Source: an uncultured Verrucomicrobia subdivision 3 bacterium (GTDB taxonomy: Bacteria > Verrucomicrobiota > Verrucomicrobiia > Limisphaerales > UBA8199). Taken from it: a DNA stretch of 56,323 bases. Position numbers and translations under genes: made by a program. This document shows, in pieces, positions 43,213-56,250 of this stretch; within the stretch, counting starts at the first letter, position 1, and each line of letters opens with the position of its first letter. Location: NCBI GenBank assembly GCA_903913865.1, contig CAIWMU010000111.1, positions 1 through 56,323 on the forward strand, given 5' to 3'. The notes under the pieces are model-generated. The model did no database searches. It had not been told where the DNA came from and saw only the letters and a program-made list of their open reading frames with translations.

Positions 43213-46200
43213 TTAAAGCGTCAGCGGAGCGTCTGCGGGGCCCGTCAACTCCATCGGGGCTGAAGCCTCCACCGGTGGAGCTTCCTGTATCTCAACCAGT
43301 GGCTTGAGTTTGATCTTGCGGTGCAGATCAAATCCGCTGCCCGCCGGGATGATATGTCCCATGATGACGTTCTCCTTGAACCCTCGCAGATAATCAATCC
43401 GGCCACGGGTGGCGGCCTCAGTGAGAACCCGGGTGGTATCCTGGAAGGAAGCCGCGCTCAGGAAGCTTTCCGTTTCCAAGGAGGCCTTCGTGATGCCAAG
43501 CAGCACTGGCTGTGCTTCGGCCGGCTTTCCACCGACCTTCTCGACCCTCTGATTTTCATCCTCGAAGTCCAGCTTGTCAATCTGCTCACCCCAAAGGAAC
43601 AATGTATCCCCGGGTTCTGTGACGCGCACCTTGCGCAGCATCTGCCGGACGATGATCTCAATGTGCTTGTCATTGATGGTCACACCCTGCAAGCGATAAA
43701 CCTCCTGAACCTCGTTGACAAGATGCTCCTGCAATTCCTGCGGTCCGCAGATGTCCAGAATCTCGTGCGGATCAATCGGCCCCTCAGTCAACTGTTGTCC
43801 CTTGTGGACATAATCGCCCTTGAAAACGATCACGTGTTTGCCGATCGGAATGAGATGTTCCTCCTCCACACCGGTGCTCTGATCTTTGATGACGATGCAG
43901 CGCTTTCCTCTCACGCTGGACCCAAAGTCAACGATACCGTCAATCTTCGAAATCTCAGCAGCGTCCTTCGGCCTGCGCGCTTCGAACAACTCGGCCACAC
44001 GCGGCAGACCGCCGGTGATGTCCTTCGTCTTCGATGTCTTACGGGGTGTCTTCGCCATCAGCGTGCCGGCGACGATCTTATCGTCCTCACCGACAACGAT
44101 GTGCGCCCCTGAGGGAATCGGATAGTTGGCAATCGGCTCGTTATGCTCGTCAAAAATCACGATCTGGGGATGCAAATCCTCCTTGTGTTCAATGACAACC
44201 ATCGCCTCCTGGCCTGTGGTTTCGTCCGTTTCCTGCTTCATCGTGACTCCCTCGATGATATCGACGAACTTCACGCGACCCGCCTTTTCGGAAAGAATCG
44301 GGACGTTGTATGGATCCCACTGCACGAACGTTTCCCCCTTCTTAACACGGGAGCCGTCCTTAACTGAGATGACTGATCCAATGACGATGTTGTGCGCTTC
44401 CAATTCCCGACCGTCCTCAGCCAGAATGGAGACAGACCCGTTCTTGTTCAGAACGATGTTGTTCCCGTCCTCAAGCTTAACGAGGCGAAGCTCGTTGTAG
44501 CGGACTGTGCCTTCGAATTTGGACTTGATCTGCGGCTGTTTGAACACCTGGGATGCTGTTCCACCGATGTGGAACGTCCGCATCGTCAACTGTGTTCCCG
44601 GCTCGCCGATCGATTGGGCTGCGATAATGCCTGTCGCTTCACCCAGCTTGACCAGAAGGCCGGTCGCAAGATTTCTGCCGTAGCAGAGCATGCAGATTCC
44701 CTGTTTGCTCTCGCAGGTGAGAACTGAGCGGATCTTGACACGCTCAACGCCTGCAATATCCGTCTTGCGGGCTCTGATCTCATCAATCTCCTCGTTGGCC
44801 TTCACCAGGAGTTCCTTCGGATTTTGAGGATCGACGACATCGTCACATGAATAGCGACCAACCAGGCGCTCGCTCAACTTAACGACTTCATCCTCGCCCT
44901 CGTAGATTGCCTGAACCCAAATGCCGTTCGTGGTCCCGCAATCCTGATCCCGAATGATCACGTCCTGAGCCACATCAACCAGTTTACGGGTCATGTAACC
45001 GGAGTCAGCTGTTTTGAGTGCCGTGTCGGCCAGACCTTTACGAGCACCGTGAGTCGAAATAAAGTATTCGAGCACAGTCAGACCCTCACGGAAGTTCGAC
45101 AAAATCGGCTTCTCGATGATGTCGCCTGAAGGCTTGGCCATCAAACCGCGAACACCAGCCAACTGACGAACCTGCTGGCGGTTGCCCCGCGCTCCAGAGT
45201 CCACCATCAAGGAAACCGGGTTATACTCGTCCTTGCCCTGATTTGTTGCCAGCGTCTTCAACATGACGTTCGCAATCTGGTCTGTGCAGTGGGTCCAGAT
45301 ATCGATGATCTTGTTGTAGCGCTCACCCGGGGTGATGACACCCTTGCGATACTGTTTCTCAACTTCCCGAATCTGCTTCTGGGCGGCATCAATCTCCTGA
45401 TCCTTCTCCTTCGGAATGATCATGTCATCGATACCGATTGAGACACCGGCCTTTGTGGCCTCGCGGAAGCCCAACTCCTTGAGCTTGTCCAACATGATAA
45501 CCGTCTTGTCATGTCCGCAGATCTTGTAGCACTTCCAGATCAGGTCGCCCAACTCGCTCTTCTTCACCACCTTGTTCGGGAAACCCATTTCCATGGGCCA
45601 GATCTCGCTGAACACCACCCGACCGACCGTCGTCACAATCACCTTGCTGGTGCCATCACCAAACTCCGTCTTTGTGCCCCGGTCCGGGTTGCTCATACGG
45701 ATGCGCTCATGAGTTTTCACGGCACCGTCTCCAAGGGCGAAAATCACCTCGGTCTTCGACCCGAAAAGCCTCAATTCAACGAGGTTCGCCGGAAGCGGAG
45801 TCCGTGGTTCAGCCGTCAGATAGTAGCAGCCCAGCGTAATATCCTGCGTGGGCGTGATGATGGGTTTGCCGCTCGATGGGCTGAAAATATTGTTGGGAGC
45901 CAGCATGAGGAGGCGGGCCTCCAACTGGGCTTCAACCGACAGCGGCACGTGCACCGCCATCTGATCACCGTCGAAGTCGGCGTTGTAGGCTGTGCAAACC
46001 AGCGGATGAATCCGGATGGCCTCACCTTCGATAAGTTGCGGTTCAAACGCCTGCACAGAAAGCCTGTGAAGCGTGGGAGCGCGATTCAGAAGCACTGGAT
46101 GTCCGCGCGTCACCTCTTCCAGAATGTCCCACACCTCGGTGGTCTGACGCTCGATCATCTTCTTGGCGGATCGGACGGTATGAACGTAGCCCAATTCCTT

Positions 46201-47367
46201 GAGCCGGCGGATGATAAACGGCTCGAACAAAACAAGCGCCATCTTCTTCGGAAGTCCGCACTGATTCAGCTTCAATTCGGGACCGATCACGATCACCGAC
46301 CGGCCGGAGTAATCGACGCGCTTTCCAAGAAGGTTCTGACGGAAACGGCCACTCTTGCCCTTGAGCATGTCGCTCAGGGATTTCAGTGAACGATTTCCAG
46401 CACCGGTCACGGCACGCCCGTGGCGACCGTTGTCAAATAGCGCATCCACAGCCTCTTGTAACATCCGTTTCTCGTTCCGGATGATGACCTCAGGGGTCTT
46501 CAACTGCAGAAGGTTCTTCAACCGGTTATTCCGATTGATCACCCGACGATAAAGGTCGTTCAGATCCGAGGTCGCAAACCGACCACCTTCCAGCGGAACC
46601 AGCGGACGCAGATCCGGAGGAATCACTGGCAAAACTGTAAGAATCATCCACTCCGGACGACTCTTCGAACTCTGCAGACCCTGAAGGAGCTTGATCCGCT
46701 TTGCAACCTTCTTGCGGATTTGTTTGCTCTTGGTTTCGGTCATCGCGATCTGGAGGCTTTCGACCTGCTTTGCAAGGTCGACCCTGGCCAGACCTTCGCG
46801 AACGGCTTCAGCACCCATCTTGGCAAGGAATGCGTCCGCCCCGAAGGTTTCCCGGGCTTCCCGAAATTCCTGCTCGCTCAGAAGTTGGTTCAGCTTGAGG
46901 GGTGTTGAACCGGGATCAATCACCATGTAATCCTCATAGTAAATGACCCGCTCCAGATGGCGTGCCGTCATATCCAGCACAAGACCGATCCGGGAGGGCA
47001 TGCACTTGAAGAACCAGATATGGCACACGGGAACGGCCAGCTCAATATGGCCCATTCTCTCACGACGGACCCGCGCCAACGTGACTTCAACACCGCAGCG
47101 GTCACAAACAACCCCACGATGCTTGATCCGTTTATACTTTCCGCAGGAGCACTCCCAGTCCTTCACAGGGCCGAAAATACGTTCGCAGAACAACCCGCCC
47201 TTTTCCGGCTTGAATGTCCGGTAGTTAATGGTCTCGGGGTTCTTTACTTCCCCCTTGGACCATGAACGTATGGCTTCTGGAGAGGCGACGCAGATCGCAA
47301 CATGCTCCACCTGATTGACCTTCTCGAGACCGAGCAACTCACGGGCGCTTTCTTTCGTGCTAATCAT
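43213..47367 (-). CDS. rpoC: DNA-directed RNA polymerase subunit beta'
   Basis: Largest catalytic subunit of RNA polymerase, 1384 residues. The N-terminal zinc-binding site is [20 protein letters not shown]. The active-site Mg2+-binding [15 protein letters not shown] is intact. A second zinc site is in the [17 protein letters not shown] region, and the trigger-loop region includes [16 protein letters not shown] and [17 protein letters not shown]. The ATG at 47367 starts [14 protein letters not shown]; a GTG four codons upstream is possible. It lies 134 bases after the rpoB stop. The C-terminal 30 residues are Ala/Pro-rich. Confidence 0.98.
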   Translation of the reverse strand: MISTKESARELLGLEKVNQVEHVAICVASPEAIRSWSKGEVKNPETINYRTFKPEKGGLFCERIFGPVKDWECSCGKYKRIKHRGVVCDRCGVEVTLARVRRERMGHIELAVPVCHIWFFKCMPSRIGLVLDMTARHLERVIYYEDYMVIDPGSTPLKLNQLLSEQEFREARETFGADAFLAKMGAEAVREGLARVDLAKQVESLQIAMTETKSKQIRKKVAKRIKLLQGLQSSKSRPEWMILTVLPVIPPDLRPLVPLEGGRFATSDLNDLYRRVINRNNRLKNLLQLKTPEVIIRNEKRMLQEAVDALFDNGRHGRAVTGAGNRSLKSLSDMLKGKSGRFRQNLLGKRVDYSGRSVIVIGPELKLNQCGLPKKMALVLFEPFIIRRLKELGYVHTVRSAKKMIERQTTEVWDILEEVTRGHPVLLNRAPTLHRLSVQAFEPQLIEGEAIRIHPLVCTAYNADFDGDQMAVHVPLSVEAQLEARLLMLAPNNIFSPSSGKPIITPTQDITLGCYYLTAEPRTPLPANLVELRLFGSKTEVIFALGDGAVKTHERIRMSNPDRGTKTEFGDGTSKVIVTTVGRVVFSEIWPMEMGFPNKVVKKSELGDLIWKCYKICGHDKTVIMLDKLKELGFREATKAGVSIGIDDMIIPKEKDQEIDAAQKQIREVEKQYRKGVITPGERYNKIIDIWTHCTDQIANVMLKTLATNQGKDEYNPVSLMVDSGARGNRQQVRQLAGVRGLMAKPSGDIIEKPILSNFREGLTVLEYFISTHGARKGLADTALKTADSGYMTRKLVDVAQDVIIRDQDCGTTNGIWVQAIYEGEDEVVKLSERLVGRYSCDDVVDPQNPKELLVKANEEIDEIRARKTDIAGVERVKIRSVLTCESKQGICMLCYGRNLATGLLVKLGEATGIIAAQSIGEPGTQLTMRTFHIGGTASQVFKQPQIKSKFEGTVRYNELRLVKLEDGNNIVLNKNGSVSILAEDGRELEAHNIVIGSVISVKDGSRVKKGETFVQWDPYNVPILSEKAGRVKFVDIIEGVTMKQETDETTGQEAMVVIEHKEDLHPQIVIFDEHNEPIANYPIPSGAHIVVGEDDKIVAGTLMAKTPRKTSKTKDITGGLPRVAELFEARRPKDAAEISKIDGIVDFGSSVRGKRCIVIKDQSTGVEEEHLIPIGKHVIVFKGDYVHKGQQLTEGPIDPHEILDICGPQELQEHLVNEVQEVYRLQGVTINDKHIEIIVRQMLRKVRVTEPGDTLFLWGEQIDKLDFEDENQRVEKVGGKPAEAQPVLLGITKASLETESFLSAASFQDTTRVLTEAATRGRIDYLRGFKENVIMGHIIPAGSGFDLHRKIKLKPLVEIQEAPPVEASAPMELTGPADAPLTL

Positions 47368-47501
47368 ACAATATTCCACGGGCCATGGGGCTCTTCCCTT
47401 TCGTCGTTCGACGGAACGACCTGGAAAGGCCCCAAATCCGACCCAATTCTTTGTTCCAACTCCTGCTCTTTTTCCTGCTGCTTTTGTTGATCCTTATCCA
47501 A

Positions 47502-50500
47502 TCAACCCGCCGTCAAAACCGTTAACGGTTCCGCTGGCTGATCCACGGGATTCGAATAACCCACCTTGACGTCCAGCCCAAGGGACTGCATTTCCTTGAC
47601 GAGAACGTTGAAGGACTCAGGTATTCCGGCCTCAAGGCTGTTATCGCCCTTGACAATGCTCTCGTAAATCCGCGTGCGCCCCTGCACATCGTCGGATTTG
47701 ACTGTGAGCAACTCCTGCAGCGTGTAAGCCGCTCCATAGGCCTCCATGGCCCAAACTTCCATTTCTCCGAACCGCTGACCACCGTATTGTGCCTTGCCGC
47801 CCAGAGGTTGCTGGGTGACCAGTGAATAGGGGCCCACGGCGCGGGCGTGAATCTTGTCAGCCACCAAGTGGCCGAGTTTCATCATATAGATGTAGCCGAC
47901 GACGATCTCCTGATCGAAGGACTCACCGGTGCGCCCATCAAAGAGGCGGGTCTTCGCATGCTCCGGCAGGCCGGCCTGCTTCAGGTAGCCACGGATCTCC
48001 TTCTCCTTGATGCCGTCAAAGACAGGGGTCGCAAACCTCATTCCCAGAAGCTTGGCAGCCCACCCCAAGTGGGTCTCAAGCACCTGCCCCACATTCATGC
48101 GTGAAGGCACGCCGAGCGGGTTCAGGACGATGTCAACGCAGGTTCCATCCGCCAGATAAGGCATGTCCTCCTCGGCAACAATCTTCGCAACAACACCCTT
48201 GTTACCATGGCGACCTGCCATCTTGTCACCCACCGACAACTTGCGCTTCGAGGCGATGTAAACCTTAACGGACTTGATGACACCACTGTCCACGCCCTCA
48301 CCCGATTCAGCGCGCTCAAGCTCCTCGTCATACTGCATCTGCAGATCGTCGAACTTCTTTTTGAAGCTTCCGATAATCTCGTTGATCTTGTTCCGGATCG
48401 GCGACGGATCAATCTCGATGCGGTCATAAACCTGCGCCAATCGGCGCAGCAGCGTTTTGGTGATCTTCCTGTTCGCAGGAATGATGATCTCGCCTGTCTC
48501 ACTGTTGACGACATCCAACGGGATCTTTTCGCCAAGGAGAATGTTGCTCAGAGCCTCGGTCAGCTGCTCCCTCAACTCATCAGCCTTCTTCTTGTGGTCA
48601 TCCTCGACTTCCTTCGCATGGCGCTTCTCTTCGGATACGTTCGCACGCATCTCCCGGTCCGCTTCCTTCTTGGCGGAAACCTTGACATCCATGACGATGC
48701 CGTAGGTGCCGGAAGGAACCTTCAGGGAGGTGTCCTTCACATCCGCAGCCTTTTCACCGAAGATTGCCCGCAGCAACCGCTCCTCGGGAGCCAGTTCTGT
48801 TTCGCTTTTCGGAGTGATCTTGCCGACCAGGATGTCGCCAGGCTTCACCTCGGCACCAATACGAATGACACCATCCGGTCCAAGGTTCTTCAAAGCCTCA
48901 TCACCGAGATTCGGGATGTCGCGTGTGATCTCCTCGGGCCCGAGCTTCGTGTCCCGTGCGCCGACTTCAAACTCGTCGATGTGAATGGAGGTAAAGACGT
49001 CCTCCTTGACTATTCGTTCACTAATGAGGATGGCGTCCTCGAAGTTGTAACCGTTCCAGGGCATGAACGCGACAAGCACATTCCGGCCCAAGGCGAGTTC
49101 CCCGCCCTGTGTGCAAGGACCATCGGCGATGACCTGCCCCTTCTTGACGCTGTCACCCTTCTTGACGATGATTTTCTGGTTGATGCAGGTTGCCGCATTG
49201 CTGCGCATGAATTTCCGCACCTGATAGACCCAGATGCCCTTCTCGGCATCGGTCTTAATCTTCTTCTTTCCCTCGGCGAGTTTGCCGTCCGAGGTGATGA
49301 TGATCTGGGAACCCGTGATGGAAGCGACCTTTCCGGCCTCCTCCGCCACAATCACCGCCCGGGAATCGCGTGCAACCCGCTCCTCAAGACCCGTCGCCAC
49401 AAGCGGGGCGTCGGTCACGAGCAGGGGCACTGCCTGGCGTTGCATGTTGGAACCCATCAAGGCACGGTTGGCATCGTCATGCTCCAGAAACGGAATCAAA
49501 CTTGCCGCCACAGAGACCAACTGCTTGGGTGAAACATCCATGTAGTCCACATGGGGAGGCTCAACGTCAATGAAATCCCCACGACCACGACAGACAACGC
49601 GCTCAGTGGTGAATGTTCCCTTGTCATTCACCGGCGAATTCGCCTGGGCGATGACATACTTCTCTTCCTGATCGGCTGTCAGGTAGTCAAGGTGCCCGCC
49701 AACCTTGCCGGCATCGACCTTTCGATACGGTGTCTCGAGAAAACCAAAGTCGTTGATTCGGGCAAAGGTCGCCAATGATGCGATCAACCCGATGTTAGGC
49801 CCTTCAGGCGTTTCAACAGGACAGATCCGGCCATAGTGAGACGGATGCACGTCACGAACCTCAAATCCAGCACGATCACGCGAAAGACCGCCAGGTCCAA
49901 GTGCCGAGAGCCGGCGCTTGTGCGTCAACTCCGCCAAAGGATTGATCTGGTCCATGAACTGGGACAACTGACTCCGCCCAAAGAAGTCACGAATCACAGC
50001 CGAGAGGGCCTTCGGATTGATCAACTTCTGGGGTGACATTGACTCGACCCCCTGATCAAACAGCGTCATGCGCTCCTTGACGAGCCGTTCAGTTCTAGCC
50101 AAACCCACCCGGCACTGGTTGGCGAGAAGTTCGCCGACAGTCCTCACACGACGACTTCCAAGGTGATCAATGTCATCAAGGCTGCCTTCGCCCTTCTTAA
50201 GGCGCAGGAGATACTTCGTCGCTGCAACCAAATCTTCCTTGGTAAGAATGCGGCTATCGCCACCCTTGATTCCAAGCTTCTGGTTGATCTTATAGCGGCC
50301 AACCCGACCCAAATCGTAGCGCTTGGCGTCAAAGAACAGCCGCTTGATGAGCGCTCGAGCGTTTGCGGCGGTCGGTGGATCCCCAGGCCGGAGCCGGCGG
50401 TAAATATCCTTTAGGGCATCCTCCTCGTTCTTGGCAGGATCCTTCTTCATGCACTTGATGATGATCCCATCGTCCTGTGCAGTATCCACGACTTTGATCT

Positions 50501-51359
50501 TTGTGTGGCCCAACTCGGCAATCAGCTTCACCACAGCCTTCGAAAGCGGCTCAAAAGCACGGGCCACCACCAAACCCTTGTCCTCATCAGTCACATCCTG
50601 AACAAGAACCTTGTTTGCGAGATCCTCGCGCTTCTCCGCTTCCTTGACGCTGAGGTCCTCAACATCATAGAACAGTTTGAGAATTTCCTCGTCACTGCCC
50701 TTGTGCGGAGTGTCCTTGGACTTGGTCTCTGTTGTGTCAAGAAAAGCGAGGGCCCTGAAAAATGTGGTCGTGAGGAATTTGCGGCGGCGCTTCTTCCGGT
50801 CCAAATACACGTAGAGCAGGTCACTTGTGTCAAACTGCGCCTCATACCAGGAGCCCCGGTCCGGAATAATCCGGAAAGAATGGAGCATCTTGCCATTCGG
50901 ATGCTGGGTGGCCTCAAAGGCCAGACCAGGGGATCGATGCAACTGGCTGACGATGACACGCTCAGCTCCGTTAATAACAAACGTTCCCTGTGGGGTCATC
51001 AGGGGCAGTTCGCCCATGAATACCTTCTCTTCACGAGTCCCCTTCTCCTCTTTCAGGAGGAAGGTCACGTAAAGCGGTGCGCCGTAGGTCAATCCCTCGC
51101 GCAGACATTCCAACCAGTCAATCTTCGGCTCACCGATCTCGTAGGAATGGAAGTCAAGAATGCACTTTCCGTCGTAACTCTCAATGGGGAAAACCTCTGT
51201 GAATACGGCCTGGAGGCCAAGGTTCTTCCGTTTGGACTGGGGCACTTCAGCCTGGAGGAATTCCTTGTAGGAATTGGTCTGCAACTCGATCAGGTTGGGT
51301 GGAGAAATGATCTCCTTGATTTTTCCAAAATTAACTCTTTCAATCGCGCGCGATGGCAT
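47502..51359 (-). CDS. rpoB: DNA-directed RNA polymerase subunit beta
   Basis: Second catalytic subunit, 1285 residues. The rifampicin-binding cluster reads [47 protein letters not shown], which has the wild-type Ser/His/Ser positions expected of a sensitive enzyme. Active-site region [13 protein letters not shown], flap and C-terminal [28 protein letters not shown] are conserved. A large strong hairpin precedes the gene, separating it from rplL by 220 bases. Antisense open frames inside it are codon-bias shadows. Confidence 0.98.
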   Translation of the reverse strand: MPSRAIERVNFGKIKEIISPPNLIELQTNSYKEFLQAEVPQSKRKNLGLQAVFTEVFPIESYDGKCILDFHSYEIGEPKIDWLECLREGLTYGAPLYVTFLLKEEKGTREEKVFMGELPLMTPQGTFVINGAERVIVSQLHRSPGLAFEATQHPNGKMLHSFRIIPDRGSWYEAQFDTSDLLYVYLDRKKRRRKFLTTTFFRALAFLDTTETKSKDTPHKGSDEEILKLFYDVEDLSVKEAEKREDLANKVLVQDVTDEDKGLVVARAFEPLSKAVVKLIAELGHTKIKVVDTAQDDGIIIKCMKKDPAKNEEDALKDIYRRLRPGDPPTAANARALIKRLFFDAKRYDLGRVGRYKINQKLGIKGGDSRILTKEDLVAATKYLLRLKKGEGSLDDIDHLGSRRVRTVGELLANQCRVGLARTERLVKERMTLFDQGVESMSPQKLINPKALSAVIRDFFGRSQLSQFMDQINPLAELTHKRRLSALGPGGLSRDRAGFEVRDVHPSHYGRICPVETPEGPNIGLIASLATFARINDFGFLETPYRKVDAGKVGGHLDYLTADQEEKYVIAQANSPVNDKGTFTTERVVCRGRGDFIDVEPPHVDYMDVSPKQLVSVAASLIPFLEHDDANRALMGSNMQRQAVPLLVTDAPLVATGLEERVARDSRAVIVAEEAGKVASITGSQIIITSDGKLAEGKKKIKTDAEKGIWVYQVRKFMRSNAATCINQKIIVKKGDSVKKGQVIADGPCTQGGELALGRNVLVAFMPWNGYNFEDAILISERIVKEDVFTSIHIDEFEVGARDTKLGPEEITRDIPNLGDEALKNLGPDGVIRIGAEVKPGDILVGKITPKSETELAPEERLLRAIFGEKAADVKDTSLKVPSGTYGIVMDVKVSAKKEADREMRANVSEEKRHAKEVEDDHKKKADELREQLTEALSNILLGEKIPLDVVNSETGEIIIPANRKITKTLLRRLAQVYDRIEIDPSPIRNKINEIIGSFKKKFDDLQMQYDEELERAESGEGVDSGVIKSVKVYIASKRKLSVGDKMAGRHGNKGVVAKIVAEEDMPYLADGTCVDIVLNPLGVPSRMNVGQVLETHLGWAAKLLGMRFATPVFDGIKEKEIRGYLKQAGLPEHAKTRLFDGRTGESFDQEIVVGYIYMMKLGHLVADKIHARAVGPYSLVTQQPLGGKAQYGGQRFGEMEVWAMEAYGAAYTLQELLTVKSDDVQGRTRIYESIVKGDNSLEAGIPESFNVLVKEMQSLGLDVKVGYSNPVDQPAEPLTVLTAG

Positions 51360-51536
51360 TGGTGACCTTAATATGACGGACAGCGGAATTGCCGTCCCAA
51401 ATTACTAATAACGACACAAGGCAAGTCCGCGCTGTTCAATAATGCGAACTTGCCAAACCTTAAAATCACACCGGTGACTACTATGGCAACCCTGGTGGTG
51501 ATTTACGAATAGTCCAGTGAACCTCTAGCGAAAAGT

Positions 51537-51564
51537 GGGGGCGGCGACATGTGCCGCCGCCCCC
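51537..51564 (-). terminator. GC hairpin between rplL and rpoB (attenuator-like)
   Basis: A perfect 10-bp stem (51537-51546 with 51555-51564) with an 8-base loop containing ACATGT is followed on the minus strand by ACTTTTCG. Only four consecutive T bases follow, so partial termination is expected. This matches the attenuator that lowers rpoBC expression relative to rplJL in other bacteria. Confidence 0.8.
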
Positions 51565-51579
51565 CCCCGTGACAAACAC

Positions 51580-51969
51580 TTACTTGATCTCGACCTTGGC
51601 GCCAGCTTCTTCAAGCTTCTTCTTGGCGGCATCGGAATCAGCCTTGTTGGCAGCTTCAAGCACGGTCTTGGGAGCGCCTTCAACGAGGGCCTTGGCTTCA
51701 GCGAGCCCCAGGCCGGCCTTGACTTCACGGACGGCTTTGATGACGGCGATCTTCTTGTCAGCCGGAGCCGAAACGAGAACCACGTCAAAAGCTGTCTTTG
51801 CTTCAGCAACGGGAGCGGCGGCTGCGCCACCCGCATTACCCGAGGCAACTGCAACGGGAGCAGCGGCGGTAACACCCCACTTGGCTTCCAGTTCCTTGAC
51901 GAGATCAGCGATCTCGATAACGGTTGCGTTGCTCAATTCTTCGACGATTTTTGCTTTATCTAGTGCCAT
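51580..51969 (-). CDS. rplL: 50S ribosomal protein L7/L12
   Basis: Stalk protein of 129 residues that recruits translation factors. The N-terminal dimerisation helix region ([25 protein letters not shown]), an Ala-rich hinge (about 33-56) and the C-terminal EF-binding domain ([23 protein letters not shown]) are all clear. It follows rplJ by 130 bases. Confidence 0.97.
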   Translation of the reverse strand: MALDKAKIVEELSNATVIEIADLVKELEAKWGVTAAAPVAVASGNAGGAAAAPVAEAKTAFDVVLVSAPADKKIAVIKAVREVKAGLGLAEAKALVEGAPKTVLEAANKADSDAAKKKLEEAGAKVEIK

Positions 51970-52099
51970 GTTAACCTTTCATTGCGTCTCGTCGCCCTGC
52001 ACGGCCATGCTGGTATTAAGCCCACTGCCTGTGAGCCGACGATTTACGTTGTTTGTGTTGATAATTCCCGGGAACCATACCGGTTCCAGGGAAAATTGC

Positions 52100-52627
52100 T
52101 TAGGAAGGCTGCCCTGAGGAAGCCTGATCGATCTTCGCCTGGAGAACCCGGGCCAGTTGAGTGGCAGGTGTGCCGAGCAGCTGCACGAGCTTGGTAGCCG
52201 GAGCGTTGAGAACGCCTAGCAGCTTGCCTCGCAGAACCTCCATCGAGGGCAGGTCGGCCAGAGTAGAGATATCCGATGCCTCGAGTCTCGCGTTGTTGAG
52301 AAACCCGAACTGGATCTTCAACTTGTCGAACTCTGATCCGAAGGTCTTCACGACCTTGGCGGCAACCGAAATATCCCGCTTCCCTGTGACGACGGCCAGC
52401 TGGCCTGCGAGTGCTCCGCTGAGATCGCTGACTCCAGCTTCCTTGGCAGCGATGCGAAAAAGGGAATTTTTGACAATGTGCACCTCTGCACCACCCTTGC
52501 TGAGGCGGGCTCGCAGCTCGGTTAGGTGACTGACTTTAAGCCCCCGGTAGTCGACAACAATGAAGAACGGGGAGGCGTTAAGCCGGGCTACGTATTCGTT
52601 TGTAAGGCTTTGCTTTTCAGGACGCAT
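52100..52627 (-). CDS. rplJ: 50S ribosomal protein L10
   Basis: Stalk base protein of 175 residues holding L7/L12 dimers. N-terminal RNA-binding part SPFFIVVDYRGLKVSHLTELRARL and VHIVKNSLFRIAA are typical. The C-terminal helix for L7/L12 binding is LLGVLNAPATKLVQLLGTPATQLARVLQ. Only 14 bases separate it from rplA, so no long L10 leader is available here. Confidence 0.96.
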   Translation of the reverse strand: MRPEKQSLTNEYVARLNASPFFIVVDYRGLKVSHLTELRARLSKGGAEVHIVKNSLFRIAAKEAGVSDLSGALAGQLAVVTGKRDISVAAKVVKTFGSEFDKLKIQFGFLNNARLEASDISTLADLPSMEVLRGKLLGVLNAPATKLVQLLGTPATQLARVLQAKIDQASSGQPS

Positions 52628-52641
52628 GGCAATGAAATAGG

Positions 52642-53337
52642 TTAGTGGGTGGCGAACTCGCGGATATCCACCCGCACCGGCGGACTCATCGTTGCCGAGA
52701 GGGTGCAGCTTTGAATATATGTGCCCTTCACGCTGTGTGGGCGGGCCTTGGCGACAGCCTCAATGACTGATCGCGCGTTCTCTTCAAGTTGAATGGGGGT
52801 GAAGGATGCCTTCCCGACCGGCACATGAATGTTGCCAGCCTTGTCGATCTTATACTCAACACGTCCGGCTTTGACTTCGCGAACCGCCTTTGCAGTATCC
52901 TCAGTCACAGTCCCGGTTTTGGGATTCGGCATCAGCCCGCGAGGTCCGAGGACCTTGCCGAGTTTACGAACTTCGCCCATCGCCTCAGGTGTGGCGACGG
53001 CAACATCGAAGTCAGTCCAACCTTCCTGACACTTCTTGATCATGTCATCGAACCCGACGTATTCGGCACCCGCCGCTCTGGCCGCGTCAGCCGCGTCTCC
53101 GCCCCGGGCGAAAACCAGGACACGGACAACCTTACCACTGCCGTGTGGCAGGGGTACTGTTCCGCGCACCATCTGATCGGATTGCTTGGGATCCACGCCC
53201 AGCTTGAAAGCCAGATCGATGGTCTCGTTGAACTTGGCCTTGGGAAACTTGGCGAGGACCTCGACAGCTCCCTTCAGCGCGTAGACTTTGCTCGAGTCCA
53301 CGACTTCCAATGCTTTCTTGTAACGTTTACTTGGCAT
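52642..53337 (-). CDS. rplA: 50S ribosomal protein L1
   Basis: Binds 23S rRNA at the L1 stalk and can repress its own operon. The ATG at 53337 begins [19 protein letters not shown], the family N-terminus; the longer frame to 53457 is rejected because its extra 40 residues have no family support. The signature [15 protein letters not shown] and the C-terminal [18 protein letters not shown] are present. Length is 231 residues. Confidence 0.97.
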   Translation of the reverse strand: MPSKRYKKALEVVDSSKVYALKGAVEVLAKFPKAKFNETIDLAFKLGVDPKQSDQMVRGTVPLPHGSGKVVRVLVFARGGDAADAARAAGAEYVGFDDMIKKCQEGWTDFDVAVATPEAMGEVRKLGKVLGPRGLMPNPKTGTVTEDTAKAVREVKAGRVEYKIDKAGNIHVPVGKASFTPIQLEENARSVIEAVAKARPHSVKGTYIQSCTLSATMSPPVRVDIREFATH

Positions 53338-53453
53338 TTTTGTGTTTGCGGTTAATGCGAGTCCGGAATATCCGGAACTCTCCCGCGTGTTTGGTTGTTG
53401 AGACGACGAAGTCCCCGGTGTCACCCGGGAACTCCGTAAAACTATAGCACAGA

Positions 53454-53879
53454 TCAACCGACAACATCAATCCCCATACTGCGGGCAGTTCCTGAAACAA
53501 CGCGGAACGCAGCCTCTTCAGTCGTGGAGTTCATGTCTTTCAGCTTGATCTTGACGATATCCAGAACCTGTTTCCGGGTCACCTTGCCGACCTTGTCCTT
53601 GTTCGGAACCTTGGAACCAGCCGTAATCCCGGCTGCCTTCTTAAGCAGAACCGAGGCGGGTGGTGACTTGGTGATGAAGGTGAAGGACTTATCCTGAAAC
53701 ACCGTAATGACCACCGGGATGATCATGCCGGCATCTTCCTTTGTCCGGGCGTTGAATTCCTTGCAGAACCCCATGATGTTCACGCCGTGCTGACCCAGTG
53801 CGGGACCGACGGGCGGTGCAGGGTTCGCCTGACCGGCTGGAATCTGAAGCTTGATAATGCCTGTAATCTTCTTAGCCAT
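53454..53879 (-). CDS. rplK: 50S ribosomal protein L11
   Basis: Binds the GTPase-associated centre of 23S rRNA, 141 residues. Typical motifs are [36 protein letters not shown] and [14 protein letters not shown]. It lies 37 bases after nusG and 116 bases before rplA. Confidence 0.98.
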   Translation of the reverse strand: MAKKITGIIKLQIPAGQANPAPPVGPALGQHGVNIMGFCKEFNARTKEDAGMIIPVVITVFQDKSFTFITKSPPASVLLKKAAGITAGSKVPNKDKVGKVTRKQVLDIVKIKLKDMNSTTEEAAFRVVSGTARSMGIDVVG

Positions 53880-53916
53880 AAAAATCTATAAGTAATTTTT
53901 CCAGTGGCAGTAAGGA

Positions 53917-54465
53917 CTAACCCTTCTCGACCTGCCAGTATTCCAATTCGACAGGCGTATTACGCCCGAAAATATTCACCGTGACCTTGAGCTTGCCGCG
54001 ATCCGGTTCAATCTCCTCAATCACACCACTAAAGTTAAGGAACGGTCCGTTGTTGATTTTGACGGTTTCACCAACATCGAAACTGACCTTCGGCTTTTCG
54101 TGCTCCTCAGAGTCAGATATCTGGCTCTTTATCGCTTCCACCTCATCAGTAGGGGTCGGTGTGGGAGGTTCACCACCCACAAAGCCGATGACCCCCTGGG
54201 TCTCCTTGATGAAATACCATGGAGCCTCGATGATCCTGTTGGACTCGTCGAGAAGCACCATGTCCACAAAGACGTAACCAGGCCAAAGCTTACGATTGGA
54301 GACAGTCTTTTTTTGGTTGCGAACCTCCACAACCTTCTCCATGGGAACAAGCACCTCGTTGATGTATTCCGACATCTCCTCAGGCTTGATCCTCTTCTCG
54401 ATGCTCTCTTTGACCCTCTGCTCCTGTCCTGCAAGGGTATGTATAACGAACCACTGGCTGCGCAT
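53917..54465 (-). CDS. nusG: Transcription termination/antitermination factor NusG
   Basis: Binds RNA polymerase and couples it to Rho or the ribosome. The NGN domain (MRSQWFVIHTLAGQEQRVKESIEKR ... KLWPGYVFVDM) and the KOW domain (VGETVKINNGPFLNFSGVIEEIEPDRGKLKVTV) are joined by an acidic linker (about 98-130) longer than in E. coli. Length is 182 residues. It starts 6 bases after the secE stop. Confidence 0.97.
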   Translation of the reverse strand: MRSQWFVIHTLAGQEQRVKESIEKRIKPEEMSEYINEVLVPMEKVVEVRNQKKTVSNRKLWPGYVFVDMVLLDESNRIIEAPWYFIKETQGVIGFVGGEPPTPTPTDEVEAIKSQISDSEEHEKPKVSFDVGETVKINNGPFLNFSGVIEEIEPDRGKLKVTVNIFGRNTPVELEYWQVEKG

Positions 54466-54471
54466 ATTTTC

Positions 54472-54732
54472 TTACAGTTTGAAGAGAATATAGGCGCGGA
54501 AGAAAACCTGATCCACTATCACAGTGAACAAGCCAATCAGCAGAATGGAAATGAACACGACAATCGTCGAGCCCTTTAGCTCGTCTCTCGTCGGCCAGGT
54601 GCACTTCTTCAACTCTTCGCGTGTCTGCCGTACGTATTCGGAGAAGCGCTCAAGCTGACCTGTGCGCCAAAGCCACGCGAACACTCCGCCGACAACGGCG
54701 ACCCAGATTATGATCCAAACCCAGTCTTGCAT
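54472..54732 (-). CDS. secE: Preprotein translocase subunit SecE
   Basis: Small essential component of the SecYEG translocon, 86 residues. The ATG at 54732 starts MQDWVWIIIWVAVVGGVFAW, giving an N-terminal helix, then the conserved amphipathic SEYVRQTREELKKCTWPTRDEL and the C-terminal membrane helix TIVVFISILLIGLFTVIVDQVFF. A longer frame running into the tRNA gene is an artefact. It lies between tRNA-Ser and nusG. Confidence 0.96.
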   Translation of the reverse strand: MQDWVWIIIWVAVVGGVFAWLWRTGQLERFSEYVRQTREELKKCTWPTRDELKGSTIVVFISILLIGLFTVIVDQVFFRAYILFKL

Positions 54733-54746
54733 GTTAAATTGATTGG

Positions 54747-54833
54747 CGGAGAGGGAGGGATTCGAACCCCCGTCCCGCTTACGCGGGAAGCGGTTTTCAA
54801 GACCGCCGCGATAGACCACTCTGCCACCTCTCC
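54747..54833 (-). tRNA. tRNA-Ser (UGA)
   Basis: The 7-bp acceptor stem (54748-54754 with 54827-54833), the long variable arm of class II tRNAs, and an anticodon loop CTTGAAA give anticodon TGA. CCA is encoded at the 3' end (54744-54746). It separates tRNA-Trp from secE. Confidence 0.95.
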
Positions 54834-54844
54834 GGCTTTATTGG

Positions 54845-54917
54845 CAGGGCGGGAGGGACTCGAACCCCCAACCGACGGTTTTGGAGACCGCTACTCTACC
54901 AATTGAGCTACCGCCCT
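54845..54917 (-). tRNA. tRNA-Trp (CCA)
   Basis: The 7-bp acceptor stem AGGGCGG/CCGCCCT (54846-54852 with 54911-54917), a D-loop with TTGGTAGAG and anticodon loop CTCCAAA give anticodon CCA. The 3' CCA is encoded (54842-54844). It follows tuf, as in many bacteria. Confidence 0.95.
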
Positions 54918-55004
54918 GCTGCCGTAGAGTATTTGCTGGTTTTACCAGACAAAAAAGGAGGCGGAGGAATCAACCCCCGCTCTCCAAATTTTCAATAGAT
55001 GCGA

Positions 55005-56195
<1,191 letters not shown>

Positions 56196-56250
56196 TGCTG
56201 TCTCCTGATGTTATATCTCGGTTTAATCTACGTTTACTAATTTTTAATGG

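Noticed and set aside
48207-49532. 441-residue open frame antisense to rpoB
   Set aside because: Shadow frame. It has a low-complexity composition, no homology and lies over conserved rpoB codons.
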